Shown: positions 1 to 7,376, numbered from the stretch's first letter. The stretch is 46,498 nucleotides of DNA from Clostridiales bacterium (GCA_018374635.1 JAHAEW010000016.1:1-46498), one strand, 5' to 3'. Made by a program: numbers and translations. The notes: generated from the sequence alone by a model not told the origin.

Positions 1-121
1 TTTTCCGACGTACACGCCGCCGGAAAACACGATTTGACCCTCTTCCGCCGTCTGCGGGACGGCGGAACTCTGCGAGGCTCTTGCAGCATAAATCGAAGAG
101 ATATACTTTATCGACAGTCTG

Positions 122-158
122 AAGCCGCCGGGATGGAATTTCATCCCGGCGGCTTTTT
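122..158 (+). terminator. Intrinsic terminator (plus orientation) at left edge
   Basis: A 14-bp perfect stem (122-135 with 142-155, loop of six) is followed by five T on the plus strand. It would end a plus-strand transcript entering from the left edge. The stem can also slow minus-strand transcription leaving dapH, but that side lacks a T-run. Bases 1-121 hold no gene I can assign. One plus frame from base 2 stays open only to a stop near base 35 and could be the tail of a gene outside the window. Confidence 0.75.
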
Positions 159-172
159 GTATGCGGAGCGGC

Positions 173-868
173 TCAGAGGGTGCGCAGAGCGTCCTGAAGG
201 GCGGTCTTCTGAGAGGTGCCTTCATCCTTGTGTTCCTTGATGATCCGGGCGGGCACACCGGCCACCACGGCCCCGGCGGGAACGTCCTCAATGACCACGC
301 TGCCCGCGGCCACGACAGCGCCCTGCCCCACGTGTACCCCCTCAATGAGGACGGCGTTGGCGCCGATGAGGACGTCGTCCTCCACAATGACGGGTACTGC
401 ACTGGCGGGCTCCACCACGCCGGCCAGCACCGCGCCGGCTCCCACGTGGCAGTTGCGGCCCACCGTGGCCCGGCCGCCCAGCACCGCGCCCATGTCGATC
501 ATGGTGCCGGAGCCCACCACGGCGCCGATGTTGAGGATGGCGCCCATCATGATGACCGCATTGTCGCCGATCTCCACCTGGTCCCGGATGATGGCGCCCG
601 GCTCAATGCGGGCATTGATGCCCTTCAGATCCAGCAGGGGAATGGCGGAATTGCGGCAGCTGTTTTCCACCACCAGATCATCGATGCGCCCGGCATTGGC
701 GGCCAGGATGGGGCCCAGCTCCTTCCAGTCCCCAAAGACGACCTTGTCCCCGACGCCAAATACCTGGGCCGAGCCGTAGTCGATGGGGGCCTTTTCCCGG
801 AGGGTGACCTTGACGGGGGTCTTTTTCTCAGCGTGTGCAATATAGCGAATGATTTCCTGTGCGTCCAT
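173..868 (-). CDS. dapH: Tetrahydrodipicolinate N-acetyltransferase
   Basis: This enzyme transfers acetyl from acetyl-CoA to tetrahydrodipicolinate in the acetylase branch of lysine and meso-diaminopimelate synthesis, in the cytoplasm. The 231-residue product has an N-terminal DapH domain (from MDAQEIIRYI) and then a left-handed beta-helix of hexapeptide repeats, visible from about residue 95 to 205 as runs such as IGDNAVIMMGA, IGAVVGSGTMIDMGA and VGRNCHVGAGAVLAG. It ends in the usual AGVPARIIKE. The length matches the family (about 235). The start at 868 is set by AAGAAGG just upstream; the longer open frame reads into dapB as low-complexity Pro/Ser sequence and is not credible. It is the last gene of dapA-dapB-dapH, 16 bases after dapB. 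DapH rather than DapD identifies the acetyl route and predicts a deacetylase (DapL), which the divergent M20 gene at 2939 could supply. Confidence 0.93.
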   Translation of the reverse strand: MDAQEIIRYIAHAEKKTPVKVTLREKAPIDYGSAQVFGVGDKVVFGDWKELGPILAANAGRIDDLVVENSCRNSAIPLLDLKGINARIEPGAIIRDQVEIGDNAVIMMGAILNIGAVVGSGTMIDMGAVLGGRATVGRNCHVGAGAVLAGVVEPASAVPVIVEDDVLIGANAVLIEGVHVGQGAVVAAGSVVIEDVPAGAVVAGVPARIIKEHKDEGTSQKTALQDALRTL

Positions 869-884
869 GTATGATCCTTCTTTC

Positions 885-1616
885 TCAGGGTTGATGGGGG
901 GCGGGGAAGAGCAGGTCCTCCAAAGCGTAGAAGCCGGGGGCTCTGCCGGAGAGGAGCCGGGCGGCCCGGAGGGCCCCGGCGGCAAAAATGGAGCAGTTAT
1001 CGGCCCGGTGGCTCAGATGGAGTTCCTCCTGGGGGCCGAAAAAGGAGACTGTATGGGCGCCGGCCACTGTGCCGCCCCGGAGGGCGTGGACGCCGATCTC
1101 CCGGGGAGAGCGGCGGGCGCCGCGCCCCTCCCGGCCGTAGACGGGGGAGCAGGCGTGTCCGGGGTCCACGGCCTCCAGCAGGAGCTTGGCGGTGCCGCTG
1201 GGGGCGTCGGCCTTCTGGTTGTGGTGGGTCTCCACGATCTCGATGTCAAAATCCCCCAGCGCCTCCGCGGCCAGGGCGGCCAGGCGGCGGAGGACCGCGA
1301 TGCCGATGGAGAAATTGGCGCTGTGGAGCACGGGCGCATAGTTGCCCAGCTGGCGCAGCAGGTCCGTCTGCTGAGGGAGATAGCCGGTGGTGCCGCTGAC
1401 CAGGGGAGTCCCGGTGCGGCGGACATATCCGGCCACCGCGCACAGGCTGTCCGGGGCGGAAAAATCCACAATGACGTCGGCCGGAGAGGCCATGCGCTCC
1501 AGATCGCTCAGATTCGTGCGGTGAAAGGCGGCCAGGATGGTGAGATCCTCCTCTTGTTCCGCCAGGGTGCGGAGCATGGCGCCCATCCGGCCGGTGCCGA
1601 CCAGAAGGAGGTTCAT
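885..1616 (-). CDS. dapB: 4-hydroxy-tetrahydrodipicolinate reductase
   Basis: DapB reduces the DapA product to tetrahydrodipicolinate with NAD(P)H. The 243-residue protein starts MNLLLVGTGRMG, a Rossmann GxGxxG motif at residues 7-12. It carries the DapB catalytic signature around ETHHNQKADAPSGTA, where the second His and the Lys are the usual catalytic pair, and the conserved SGTTGY block in the middle. The start at 1616 overlaps the dapA stop as ATGA, which indicates translational coupling. The longer open frame extends into dapA in another frame and is rejected. The length is slightly short for the family (about 250-270) but all core motifs are present. It shares the lysine-riboswitch-controlled transcript with dapA and dapH. 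Confidence 0.94.
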   Translation of the reverse strand: MNLLLVGTGRMGAMLRTLAEQEEDLTILAAFHRTNLSDLERMASPADVIVDFSAPDSLCAVAGYVRRTGTPLVSGTTGYLPQQTDLLRQLGNYAPVLHSANFSIGIAVLRRLAALAAEALGDFDIEIVETHHNQKADAPSGTAKLLLEAVDPGHACSPVYGREGRGARRSPREIGVHALRGGTVAGAHTVSFFGPQEELHLSHRADNCSIFAAGALRAARLLSGRAPGFYALEDLLFPAPHQP

Positions 1617-2503
1617 GCCAGAACACCTGCCGTTTCCATCGCCTCCCACAGGGCGGCGCGGGGGCCCTCCGACATGGCGGTCAGAGGAAGGCGGTAGCCG
1701 CCCACCTCCATGCCCATGAGGTTGAGGGCCTCCTTGACCGGGACGGGATTGACCTCCAGGAACAGGCCGTGAATGACGTCCAGATAGCGCAGCTGGGTCT
1801 CCAGCGCTGAAGCGTGGTCTCCGCGGAGGTAGTTCCACACCATATCGTGCATCTCCCGGGGCAGGATGTTGGCGGCCACCGAGATCACGCCGCTGGAGCC
1901 CAGGGCCATCATGGGCAGGACGATGTCGTCGTTGCCGGAATACATGAGAAACTCATCCGAGAGACAGCGGGCGATCCTGGCGGCGTAGCTCAGGCTGCCC
2001 GAGGCCTCCTTGATGCCCACAATGTTGGGGTGGACCGACAGGCGGCGCACCACGTTTTCCGAAATGGAGCAGCCGGTCCGTCCGGGCACATTGTAGAGGA
2101 TACAGGGGATGTGCACCGCGTCGGCCACCGTCTTGAAGTGGAGGTACATGCCCTCCTCGTTGGTCTTGTTGTAGTAGGGGGTGATGAGGAGCAGACCGTC
2201 CACCCCCAGGCGTTCAAAGCTCAGGCTCTTCTCCACCATGGTCTCGGTACAGTTGGAGCCGCTGCCCGCGAGGACCGGCACCCGGCCGGCCACCCGCTGA
2301 ACGGTATAGGCGCAGACCGCGTCGTCCTCCTCATGGGTCATGGTGGAGGACTCGCCGGTGGTGCCCAGAATGAGGATGGCATCAGTCTGGTTGGCCAGAT
2401 GGAAATCGATCAGCTCCCCCAGCTTTTCAAAATGCACCGATCCGTCGGGGTGAAAAGGGGTGACCAGGGCGACGATGGAACCTTGGATATGTCTGGCGTT
2501 CAT
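1613..2503 (-). CDS. dapA: 4-hydroxy-tetrahydrodipicolinate synthase
   Basis: DapA condenses pyruvate with aspartate semialdehyde, the first committed step to lysine, diaminopimelate and (in sporulating cells) dipicolinate. The 296-residue TIM-barrel protein has GTTGESSTM at 48-56, the tyrosine motif YNVPGRTG with Tyr137, and the Schiff-base lysine in VGIKEASG (Lys165). The length is typical. AAAGGAG lies about ten bases before the ATG at 2503; the longer frame enters the riboswitch leader. It is the first gene of the operon and is preceded by a lysine riboswitch, an attenuator terminator and a consensus promoter. Lysine feedback is therefore predicted at the transcription level. Confidence 0.96.
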   Translation of the reverse strand: MNARHIQGSIVALVTPFHPDGSVHFEKLGELIDFHLANQTDAILILGTTGESSTMTHEEDDAVCAYTVQRVAGRVPVLAGSGSNCTETMVEKSLSFERLGVDGLLLITPYYNKTNEEGMYLHFKTVADAVHIPCILYNVPGRTGCSISENVVRRLSVHPNIVGIKEASGSLSYAARIARCLSDEFLMYSGNDDIVLPMMALGSSGVISVAANILPREMHDMVWNYLRGDHASALETQLRYLDVIHGLFLEVNPVPVKEALNLMGMEVGGYRLPLTAMSEGPRAALWEAMETAGVLA

Positions 2504-2569
2504 GTGAAAGACTCCTTTCTCAGATGGCGGACAGATGCCGCGATGCGGACAGAGGAGCGGATACAAAAC

Positions 2570-2602
2570 AAAAAACGCCAGCAGGGCTATGCCTTACTGA
2601 CG
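2570..2602 (-). terminator. Attenuator terminator of the dap operon
   Basis: On the minus strand CGTCAG (2602-2597) pairs with CTGGCG (2581-2576), with an inner GGC/GCC pair, and six U follow (2575-2570). It lies between the lysine aptamer and dapA. The 5' side overlaps CAGTAAGGCATAG, which can instead pair with the 3' strand of aptamer stem P1. The terminator and the antiterminator therefore exclude each other. Confidence 0.85.
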
Positions 2603-2643
2603 GCCCAGGATCTCCGGCGGGTATGGGGAGAACCCTGCAGTAA

Positions 2644-2803
2644 GGATAGCACTCCCGCGGGTCATCCCCGCAGACAGTGCCGCAGATCTTCTCCACGGCC
2701 CCACCCGGCCGCCGTGCCCGGCGTCCGAATTCGGCAGGTTCGCCTCCGCCCGGGATCGCTGTCTGCCGACTCCTCCGGGGTATTCTCACCTGCGCCTCTA
2801 TCC
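2644..2803 (-). promoter_or_regulatory. Lysine riboswitch (L-box) controlling dapA-dapB-dapH
   Basis: On the minus strand the leader opens with GGATAGAGGCGC and closes with GGAGTGCTATCC. These match the L-box ends (P1 strand GATAGAGGYGC; ...CTGTC...GGAG-GCTATC). Internal landmarks GGAG, GCCGAA and CACTGTC are in the expected order. P1 pairs 2798-2803 with 2644-2649. The P1 3' strand runs on into CTATCCTTACTG, which is complementary to CAGTAAGG.ATAG inside the downstream terminator. Lysine binding would stabilise P1 and free the terminator (OFF). Without lysine the antiterminator forms (ON). The aptamer assignment is from motif recall, not from a covariance-model search. Confidence 0.92.
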
Positions 2804-2815
2804 TGATTTTGGCCT

Positions 2816-2844
2816 ATTTTAGCACGGCGCTGCTTTAGTGTCAA
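2816..2844 (-). promoter_or_regulatory. Sigma-A promoter of dapA operon
   Basis: Minus strand TTGACA (2844-2839), 17-base spacer, TAAAAT (2821-2816). The predicted start is near 2809, just upstream of the riboswitch P1 stem. It lies back to back with the divergent promoter at 2866. Confidence 0.88.
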
Positions 2845-2865
2845 GAAGTTTTTGGCCGATTTCCC

Positions 2866-2894
2866 TTGCGCCCGCTGTCCGGGGACCGTATAAT
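2866..2894 (+). promoter_or_regulatory. Sigma-A promoter of the M20 deacetylase gene
   Basis: TTGCGC, 17-base spacer, TATAAT, with the gene start 45 bases downstream. It is divergent from the dapA promoter, with 21 bases between the two -35 boxes. Confidence 0.75.
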
Positions 2895-2938
2895 AGCGGA
2901 CAAAGAAACCGCGTCTGCGGGGAAATGAGGGATTCAAC

Positions 2939-4051
2939 ATGTTCCAACTGCTCCAGACCGTCCGCCGGGATCTCCACCGCATTCCGGAGCTGGACGACCA
3001 GCTGCCCCAGACCACGGCCTATCTGCGCCGCGCGCTGGAGGGCCTGCCCTGCACGCTCTTCTCCCCCGATGGACGGGCCCTGTGCGCCTGGTTCGACGGG
3101 GGAAAGGCCGCGTCCGTGGCATTCCGGGCGGACATGGACGCTTTGCCCATTGCGGAAAAGACGGGGGCGCCCTACGCCTCCTGCCACCCGGGGAAAATGC
3201 ATGCCTGCGGCCATGACGGCCACATGGCCATGCTGATCGCCCTGGCCCACACCGTGGCGGAGCGTCTTTCCGCGCTGCCCGGCAATGTACTCCTGATCTT
3301 TCAGCCGGCTGAAGAGACCACCGGCGGGGCCCGTTCCATCTGCGAGAGCGGGGTGCTGGAGCGCTGCCGGGTGGAGCGGATCTACGGTTTCCACCTCTGG
3401 CCGGATCTGCCGGCGGGGACGCTGGCCAGCCGTCCGGGTCCCCTGATGGCCCGGGCCAGCGAGGTGACGGTACGGATAACCGGCCGCAGCGCCCATATTG
3501 CCCGCTGGCAGGAGGGGGCCGACGCCCTGATGGCGGGGGCCGGATTTCTGTGCGCCGCAGAGGAGTGTACCGGGCGCTTGAATCGGGAACAGGGCGTATG
3601 TCTCCTCAAATTCGGACGGATGGAGAGCGGCAGCGTCCGCAATGCCGTCAGCGCCGAGAGCACCCTGCTGGGCAGCCTCCGGGTGGACTCGGATGAGGTG
3701 TTCCGGAGCGCCAAGGAGAAATTGAGCGCGCTGGCCCGGACGGTGGGGGAGCAGTACGGCGTGGAGGCGGAGATCCGGTTCTCTGAGGGGTATCCCCCGG
3801 TGTGCAACGATCCGGAGCTCTATGCCGCCAGCGCGGCCGCCCTGCCGGAGCTGTGCCTGTTGGAGGAGCCCCTCCTGATCGCTGAAGACTTCTCTTTTTA
3901 TCAGCGCTGTGTGCCGGGCGTCTTTTTCCTGCTGGGCACAGGAACCGGGATTCCACTCCATGCCGATACCTTCGATTTTGATGAGCGCGTACTGGAGACC
4001 GGAGTCCGGTTCCAGCAGCGCCTGCTGGAGCTGCCCTGGGTAAAGGTGTGA
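2939..4051 (+). CDS. M20 metallo-amidohydrolase, probable N-acetyl-diaminopimelate deacetylase
   Basis: A 370-residue member of the M20D aminoacylase/IAA-amino-acid hydrolase family. Dinuclear metal motifs are visible: RADMDALP at 63-70, HACGHDGH at 88-95, FQPAEE at 121-126, His152 in GFHLWP, and a late His in GIPLHADTF. A dimerisation insert is expected in the middle (residues about 165-280). GGGGAAATGAGGG precedes the ATG. The gene diverges from a dap operon that has DapH, and the acetyl route needs N-acetyl-LL-diaminopimelate deacetylase (DapL), an M20D enzyme; this makes DapL the best guess. Its own promoter is not behind the riboswitch. The family also contains hippurate and N-acyl-amino-acid hydrolases, so the substrate is inferred from context. 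Confidence 0.8.
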   Translation: MFQLLQTVRRDLHRIPELDDQLPQTTAYLRRALEGLPCTLFSPDGRALCAWFDGGKAASVAFRADMDALPIAEKTGAPYASCHPGKMHACGHDGHMAMLIALAHTVAERLSALPGNVLLIFQPAEETTGGARSICESGVLERCRVERIYGFHLWPDLPAGTLASRPGPLMARASEVTVRITGRSAHIARWQEGADALMAGAGFLCAAEECTGRLNREQGVCLLKFGRMESGSVRNAVSAESTLLGSLRVDSDEVFRSAKEKLSALARTVGEQYGVEAEIRFSEGYPPVCNDPELYAASAAALPELCLLEEPLLIAEDFSFYQRCVPGVFFLLGTGTGIPLHADTFDFDERVLETGVRFQQRLLELPWVKV

Positions 4052-4360
4052 GTGGGGAAGGAACATGTCTTTTTAAGGCGAACAATGGGGAGGCCGGCCG
4101 CACCAGAGGATGCGGCGTAGGAAGGCCATGTATCCGGGCGAGGACTGTCCGGCCAGACCGGGGGAAAGAACGCCTTCCATACCTTTATATAATTAAGATA
4201 TGCGGATTTTGAACGGCAGAAGCAGAAAAATAGCTGGAAATATAAGAGAGACTCTGTGCGGTCCGCCCGAGGCGGCCCGGGCGGGCAGGCGGTGGAACAC
4301 CTGGCTGTTGAACAGCGCTGTGTACGCGGAACCCGGACTGCACGTGAGTGGGAAACAGAC
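4052..4360. other. Intergenic region with possible RNA structure
   Basis: No gene is visible in these 309 bases. A stem GGAAGGC (4120-4126) / GCCTTCC (4172-4178) encloses 45 bases, and a small hairpin CCGCA/TGCGG (4098-4115) lies just upstream. TATAAT occurs at 4188-4193 without a recognisable -35 box. I match it to no known RNA family. Confidence 0.3.
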
Positions 4361-4389
4361 TTGCCAGAGGGGGAAAAGTGTGGTATAAA
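4361..4389 (+). promoter_or_regulatory. Promoter of yitT-family gene or of a short leader RNA
   Basis: TTGCCA, 17-base spacer, TATAAA; predicted start near 4396. A strong terminator follows after only about 60 bases, before the coding region. Confidence 0.7.
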
Positions 4390-4416
4390 AGAAGGGTATT
4401 AGGCGAAAGCCTCGAT

Positions 4417-4460
4417 CCACGTTTGTCAGGGAAAATCCGGCAGACGTGGTTTTCTTTTTT
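4417..4460 (+). terminator. Premature terminator in the YitT leader
   Basis: An 11-bp stem CCACGTTTGTC (4417-4427) / GGCAGACGTGG (4439-4449) is followed by TTTTCTTTTTT. It stands between the promoter at 4361 and the ATG at 4487. A GAAA tetraloop hairpin AGGC/GCCT (4401-4412) precedes it. The CCTCGA at 4410-4415 can also pair with TCGAGG at 4460-4465 just after the T-run, which gives competing folds. It may be an attenuator of unknown signal or the end of a 60-nt RNA. Confidence 0.75.
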
Positions 4461-4486
4461 CGAGGGAAAGAAAGGGTGGGTCTTTC

Positions 4487-5362
4487 ATGAAGCGAAATCT
4501 GGGCCTGGATCTTTTGCTGGTGGTGTTGGGAAATGCCCTGTACGCTTTTGGCGTGGCGGCTTTCCTGCTGCCCGGCGGATTGATCACCGGCGGGACCACT
4601 GGGATCGCGCTGTTTATACGGCACTGTTTCCCGATCTCCATCTCCGTGTTTGTGCTGGGCTTCAATCTGGTGATGCTGTTGCTGGGACTGACGGTTCTGG
4701 GGCGGAAATTTGCCGCCACTACGGTGCTGAGCAGCCTGCTCTATCCCGTCCTTCTGGAGCTGTGGGAGCGCGTGCTGCCGGCGCAGTCGATCACACAGGA
4801 CGTGATCCTTTGCACCGCCTTTGGGGGAATGTGTATCGGCGCGGGCCTGGGGATCGTCATCCGAACCGGAGCGTCGACGGGCGGCATGGACATCCCGCCC
4901 CTGGTGCTCAACCGCCTGTTTCACCTTCCGGTGGCGCCCATGCTCTACGGGTTTGATATGGTCATCCTGCTCCTCCAGGCGCTTTTCAGCGACTGGGAAC
5001 AGATTTTGTACGGGATTTTGCTGGTTCTCATTTATACGGCGGTGCTCAATAAGGCGCTGGTATTGGGGCAGCAGAAGGTGGAGGTCAAGGTGGTCAGCGA
5101 AAAGGTGGAGGAGATCCGCCGGGCCGTGCTCTCCCGGGTGGACCGGGGCGGGACCCTTCTGCAAAGCCGCACGGGCTATATGCTGCGGGAGACCGAGATG
5201 CTCCTCTCCGTCGTCTCCCCCACGGAACTGGGGAAGGTGGAGCGCCTGATCCATACCATTGACCCAGAGGCATTTCTCATCGTCAGCCGGGTCAGCGAGG
5301 TGAGCGGCCGGGGCTTCAGCCGGGCCAAACGCTATCTTGCCTCCGCGGAGACGGGCGAGTAA
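4487..5362 (+). CDS. YitT family membrane protein (DUF161 + DUF2179)
   Basis: A 291-residue integral membrane protein of unknown function. Residues about 1-195 hold five or six hydrophobic segments with the YitT signature PGGLITGGTTGIAL and, later, RTGASTGGMDIPPLVLNR. Residues about 205-285 form a soluble DUF2179 domain (KVEVKVVSEKVEEI...DPEAFLIVSRVSEVSGRGF). The length is standard. AAAGAAAGGGTGGG precedes the ATG. It lies directly upstream of the spoVFA remnant and spoVFB; its stop codon is only 22 bases before the remnant begins. It is transcribed from a promoter with an internal terminator (4417). A second YitT homologue is at 22754. The family is widespread in Firmicutes; transport has been suggested but the substrate is unknown. 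Confidence 0.88.
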   Translation: MKRNLGLDLLLVVLGNALYAFGVAAFLLPGGLITGGTTGIALFIRHCFPISISVFVLGFNLVMLLLGLTVLGRKFAATTVLSSLLYPVLLELWERVLPAQSITQDVILCTAFGGMCIGAGLGIVIRTGASTGGMDIPPLVLNRLFHLPVAPMLYGFDMVILLLQALFSDWEQILYGILLVLIYTAVLNKALVLGQQKVEVKVVSEKVEEIRRAVLSRVDRGGTLLQSRTGYMLRETEMLLSVVSPTELGKVERLIHTIDPEAFLIVSRVSEVSGRGFSRAKRYLASAETGE

Positions 5363-5384
5363 CCCGGGAAGAGGAAGAGCCCTT

Positions 5385-5543
5385 CCCATTCACACACCCG
5401 CCGGGGTGGACTTTGAGGCGGCCCGCCGTCTGGGCGTCAAGGCAGTATGGGCCCTGTCCCTGCCGGGAAAAGTGGCGCCGGTGACGGCGGCCAGAGCCAT
5501 CAAGAGCACCATCTACAATATCCTCAATGAATTGGGAGTGTGA
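5385..5543 (+). pseudogene. spoVFA: Remnant of spoVFA (dipicolinate synthase subunit A), C-terminal ~50 residues
   Basis: In frame after the YitT stop lies sequence resembling the C-terminal end of DpaA/SpoVFA: PAGVDFEAARRLGVKAVWA and LSLPGKVAPVTAARAIKST, ending at the TGA of 5541-5543 just before spoVFB. A full SpoVFA is about 290-300 residues, so some 80% of the gene, including the Rossmann NADP domain, is absent here. No start codon with a ribosome site fits; the open frame upstream is the YitT 3' end read out of frame. The order spoVFA-spoVFB is normal in Bacilli and Clostridia, so this looks like a deletion (or assembly collapse) that joined yitT to the spoVFA tail. The family match is from memory of the conserved C-terminus. 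Confidence 0.75.
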
Positions 5544-5545
5544 AT

Positions 5546-6124
5546 ATGGAAGAGATCCATGTGGGATTTGCCTTTACCGGCTCTTTTTGTACTTACGCCA
5601 AGGCCATGGAGACCCTGGAGCGGGTGGCGCGGCGCTATGGAAGCGTGACGCCCATCGTCTCCGAGAGGGGGGCGGGGACCGACTCCCGCTTTGGCAATGC
5701 CGCTGATTTTGTGGCTGAGATGGAGCGCATCTGCGGCAAACGGGTGGTGGATTCGGTGGTGAAGGCCGAGCCCATCGGGCCGAAAAAGCTGCTGGATGTG
5801 CTGGTGATCTGTCCCTGCACCGGGAATACACTGGCGAAACTGGCGGCCGGGATCACGGACTCCTCGGTCACCATGGCGGCCAAGGCCCATCTGCGCAATG
5901 GGAGGCCCCTGGTGTTGGCGGTGGCCACCAATGACGGTCTGGCCGGGGCTGCCCGCAATATCGGCACACTGCTGGATAAGAAGCATGTCTATTTTGTCCC
6001 CTTTGGCCAGGACGACGCGGCGCACAAGCCCACATCCCTGGTGGCGGATTTTGACCGGGTGCCCGAGACCATTGACGCCGCCCTCTGCGAGAGACAGATC
6101 CAGCCGGTTCTGCTGCGGGAATGA
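5546..6124 (+). CDS. spoVFB: Dipicolinate synthase subunit B
   Basis: SpoVFB (DpaB) is the flavoprotein-like half of dipicolinate synthase. With SpoVFA it makes the spore-core compound dipicolinic acid from the DapA product in the mother cell. The 192-residue protein has the phosphopantothenoylcysteine-decarboxylase-type flavoprotein fold: GFAFTGSFCTYAKA near the start, LVICPCTGNTLAKLAAGITDS in the middle, and LAVATNDGL later. GGGAG sits seven bases before the ATG at 5546; a GTG at 5540 overlapping the spoVFA stop is also possible. The length is typical. Its partner is reduced to a tail upstream, so either a second spoVFA exists elsewhere, SpoVFB is orphaned, or the strain lacks this route. 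A strong terminator follows. Confidence 0.92.
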   Translation: MEEIHVGFAFTGSFCTYAKAMETLERVARRYGSVTPIVSERGAGTDSRFGNAADFVAEMERICGKRVVDSVVKAEPIGPKKLLDVLVICPCTGNTLAKLAAGITDSSVTMAAKAHLRNGRPLVLAVATNDGLAGAARNIGTLLDKKHVYFVPFGQDDAAHKPTSLVADFDRVPETIDAALCERQIQPVLLRE

Positions 6125-6137
6125 ATTCCGGAACCGG

Positions 6138-6189
6138 AAAAGGAGCGCTCATCTGCCCGAATTTGGGGCGGGGCGGAGCGCTCCTTTTT
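6138..6189 (+). terminator. Terminator after spoVFB
   Basis: A 10-bp stem AGGAGCGCTC (6141-6150) / GAGCGCTCCT (6176-6185) followed by TTTTTC. Confidence 0.88.
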
Positions 6190-6320
6190 CTTGCCATTTT
6201 CATAGAGGCATGGTAGGATAAAAGAGCTTGCAGCCTCCCAACACGCCGCAGGGGGAAAGAAAAGTGCCCGCAATGGATGCGGAAATGGATATTAAGAGCA
6301 AAAAGGAGTCGTTTTCATCT

Positions 6321-7247
6321 ATGATCGCGTTTTATACACCGAAACTGGCGGATAAGCCCTGGGTGGACAAGCTGCTGCTGGGGGCGGATTCCAGAGGATG
6401 CGAATACAGCTTTACCAATCTCTACACCTGGAGGCATGCCTTCCACTACGCCGTTGCCCCGGTGGAGGGCTTTCTGGCGGCCCGCCTGTGCGGGGCGCTG
6501 GGGTGCAGCTATCTCTACCCCGCGGGGGAGGGGGATGTGGAGCGGGTGCTGCGCGCGCTGGCTGAGGACGCCGGCGAGCGGGGAGAGCCCTTCCGCCTGG
6601 TCTGCCTGTCGGGCGAGCAGGCCGCCGGGCTGGAAGCCCGTTTCCCGGGCTGCTTCCAGATCGAAGCAGACCGGGACAGCTTTGACTACCTCTATGAGAT
6701 CGACCGCCTGGCAGACCTTCCCGGCAAGCGTCTGCACGCCAAGCGAAACCACATCAACGCCTTTACCCGCGCCTTTCCCGACTGGACCTATGAGGAGATG
6801 ACCCCGGCTGTCCTGCCGGAATGCCTGGAAATGGACAAGGAGTGGTACCGGCGCAGCCGGGAGCGGGAAGGGGCTGCCCAGGCCGGCGACCTGGGAAATG
6901 AGGGACTGGCCCTGCGGGACGCCATTGCCCATTTTGAGGAGCTGGGGCTGGAGGGCGGCGTCATCCGGGTCTATGGAGAGGTGGTTGCCTTTACCATGGG
7001 AGACCGGCTGGGGAGGGACTGCTATGACGTCCGCTTTGAGAAGGCCTATAACGAGCTGCGGGGCGGCTATACCCTGATCAACCGGGAATTTGCCCGCTGG
7101 GTCCGAAAACGCTATCCCCAGGTGCGGTATCTCAACCGGGAGGACGATATGGGCGTCCCCGGGCTGCGGAAGGCCAAGGAGTCCTATTATCCTGACCGCA
7201 TGGTGGAAAAATACAGCGCTATATTGAAAAAAGATGCAGTATTTTGA
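6321..7247 (+). CDS. DUF2156 domain protein (LPG-synthase C-terminal / GNAT-like fold)
   Basis: A soluble protein of about 308 residues in the DUF2156 family, which shares its fold with the aminoacyl-transferase domain of MprF. Seen in the sequence are SFTNLYTWRH near the start, KRLHAKRNHINAFTRAFPDW in the middle, and AYNELRGGYTLINREFA with YLNREDDMGVPGLRKAKESYYP near the end, all typical of this family. No membrane segment is present, so it is not a full lysyl-phosphatidylglycerol synthase. AAGGAG twelve bases before the ATG at 6321 supports the chosen start; upstream in-frame starts at 6273 (ATG) and 6264 (GTG, close to GGGGGAAAG) are alternatives. It stands alone between terminators and the opp promoter. 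The substrate is unknown. Confidence 0.82.
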   Translation: MIAFYTPKLADKPWVDKLLLGADSRGCEYSFTNLYTWRHAFHYAVAPVEGFLAARLCGALGCSYLYPAGEGDVERVLRALAEDAGERGEPFRLVCLSGEQAAGLEARFPGCFQIEADRDSFDYLYEIDRLADLPGKRLHAKRNHINAFTRAFPDWTYEEMTPAVLPECLEMDKEWYRRSREREGAAQAGDLGNEGLALRDAIAHFEELGLEGGVIRVYGEVVAFTMGDRLGRDCYDVRFEKAYNELRGGYTLINREFARWVRKRYPQVRYLNREDDMGVPGLRKAKESYYPDRMVEKYSAILKKDAVF

Positions 7248-7313
7248 CGAATTAGCGCAATAAAGCGACGGGCTGATACTCCACAAAAGCAAGAGACGCC
7301 TAACAAATGTCTC

Positions 7314-7342
7314 TTGACTGAGGACATAATTTAAGATAAAAT
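7314..7342 (+). promoter_or_regulatory. Promoter of oppBCDF
   Basis: TTGACT, 17-base spacer, TAAAAT. A leader of about 170 bases lies between the predicted start and the oppB ATG. Confidence 0.82.
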
Positions 7343-7376
7343 ATAAAAACTGCGTAAAAGTAGGGCGCAGAGTGCC

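Noticed and set aside
1..160. A minus-strand frame reading out of the window from an ATG in the 122-158 hairpin
   Set aside because: The start lies inside a terminator stem, lacks a ribosome site, and too little is visible to judge.
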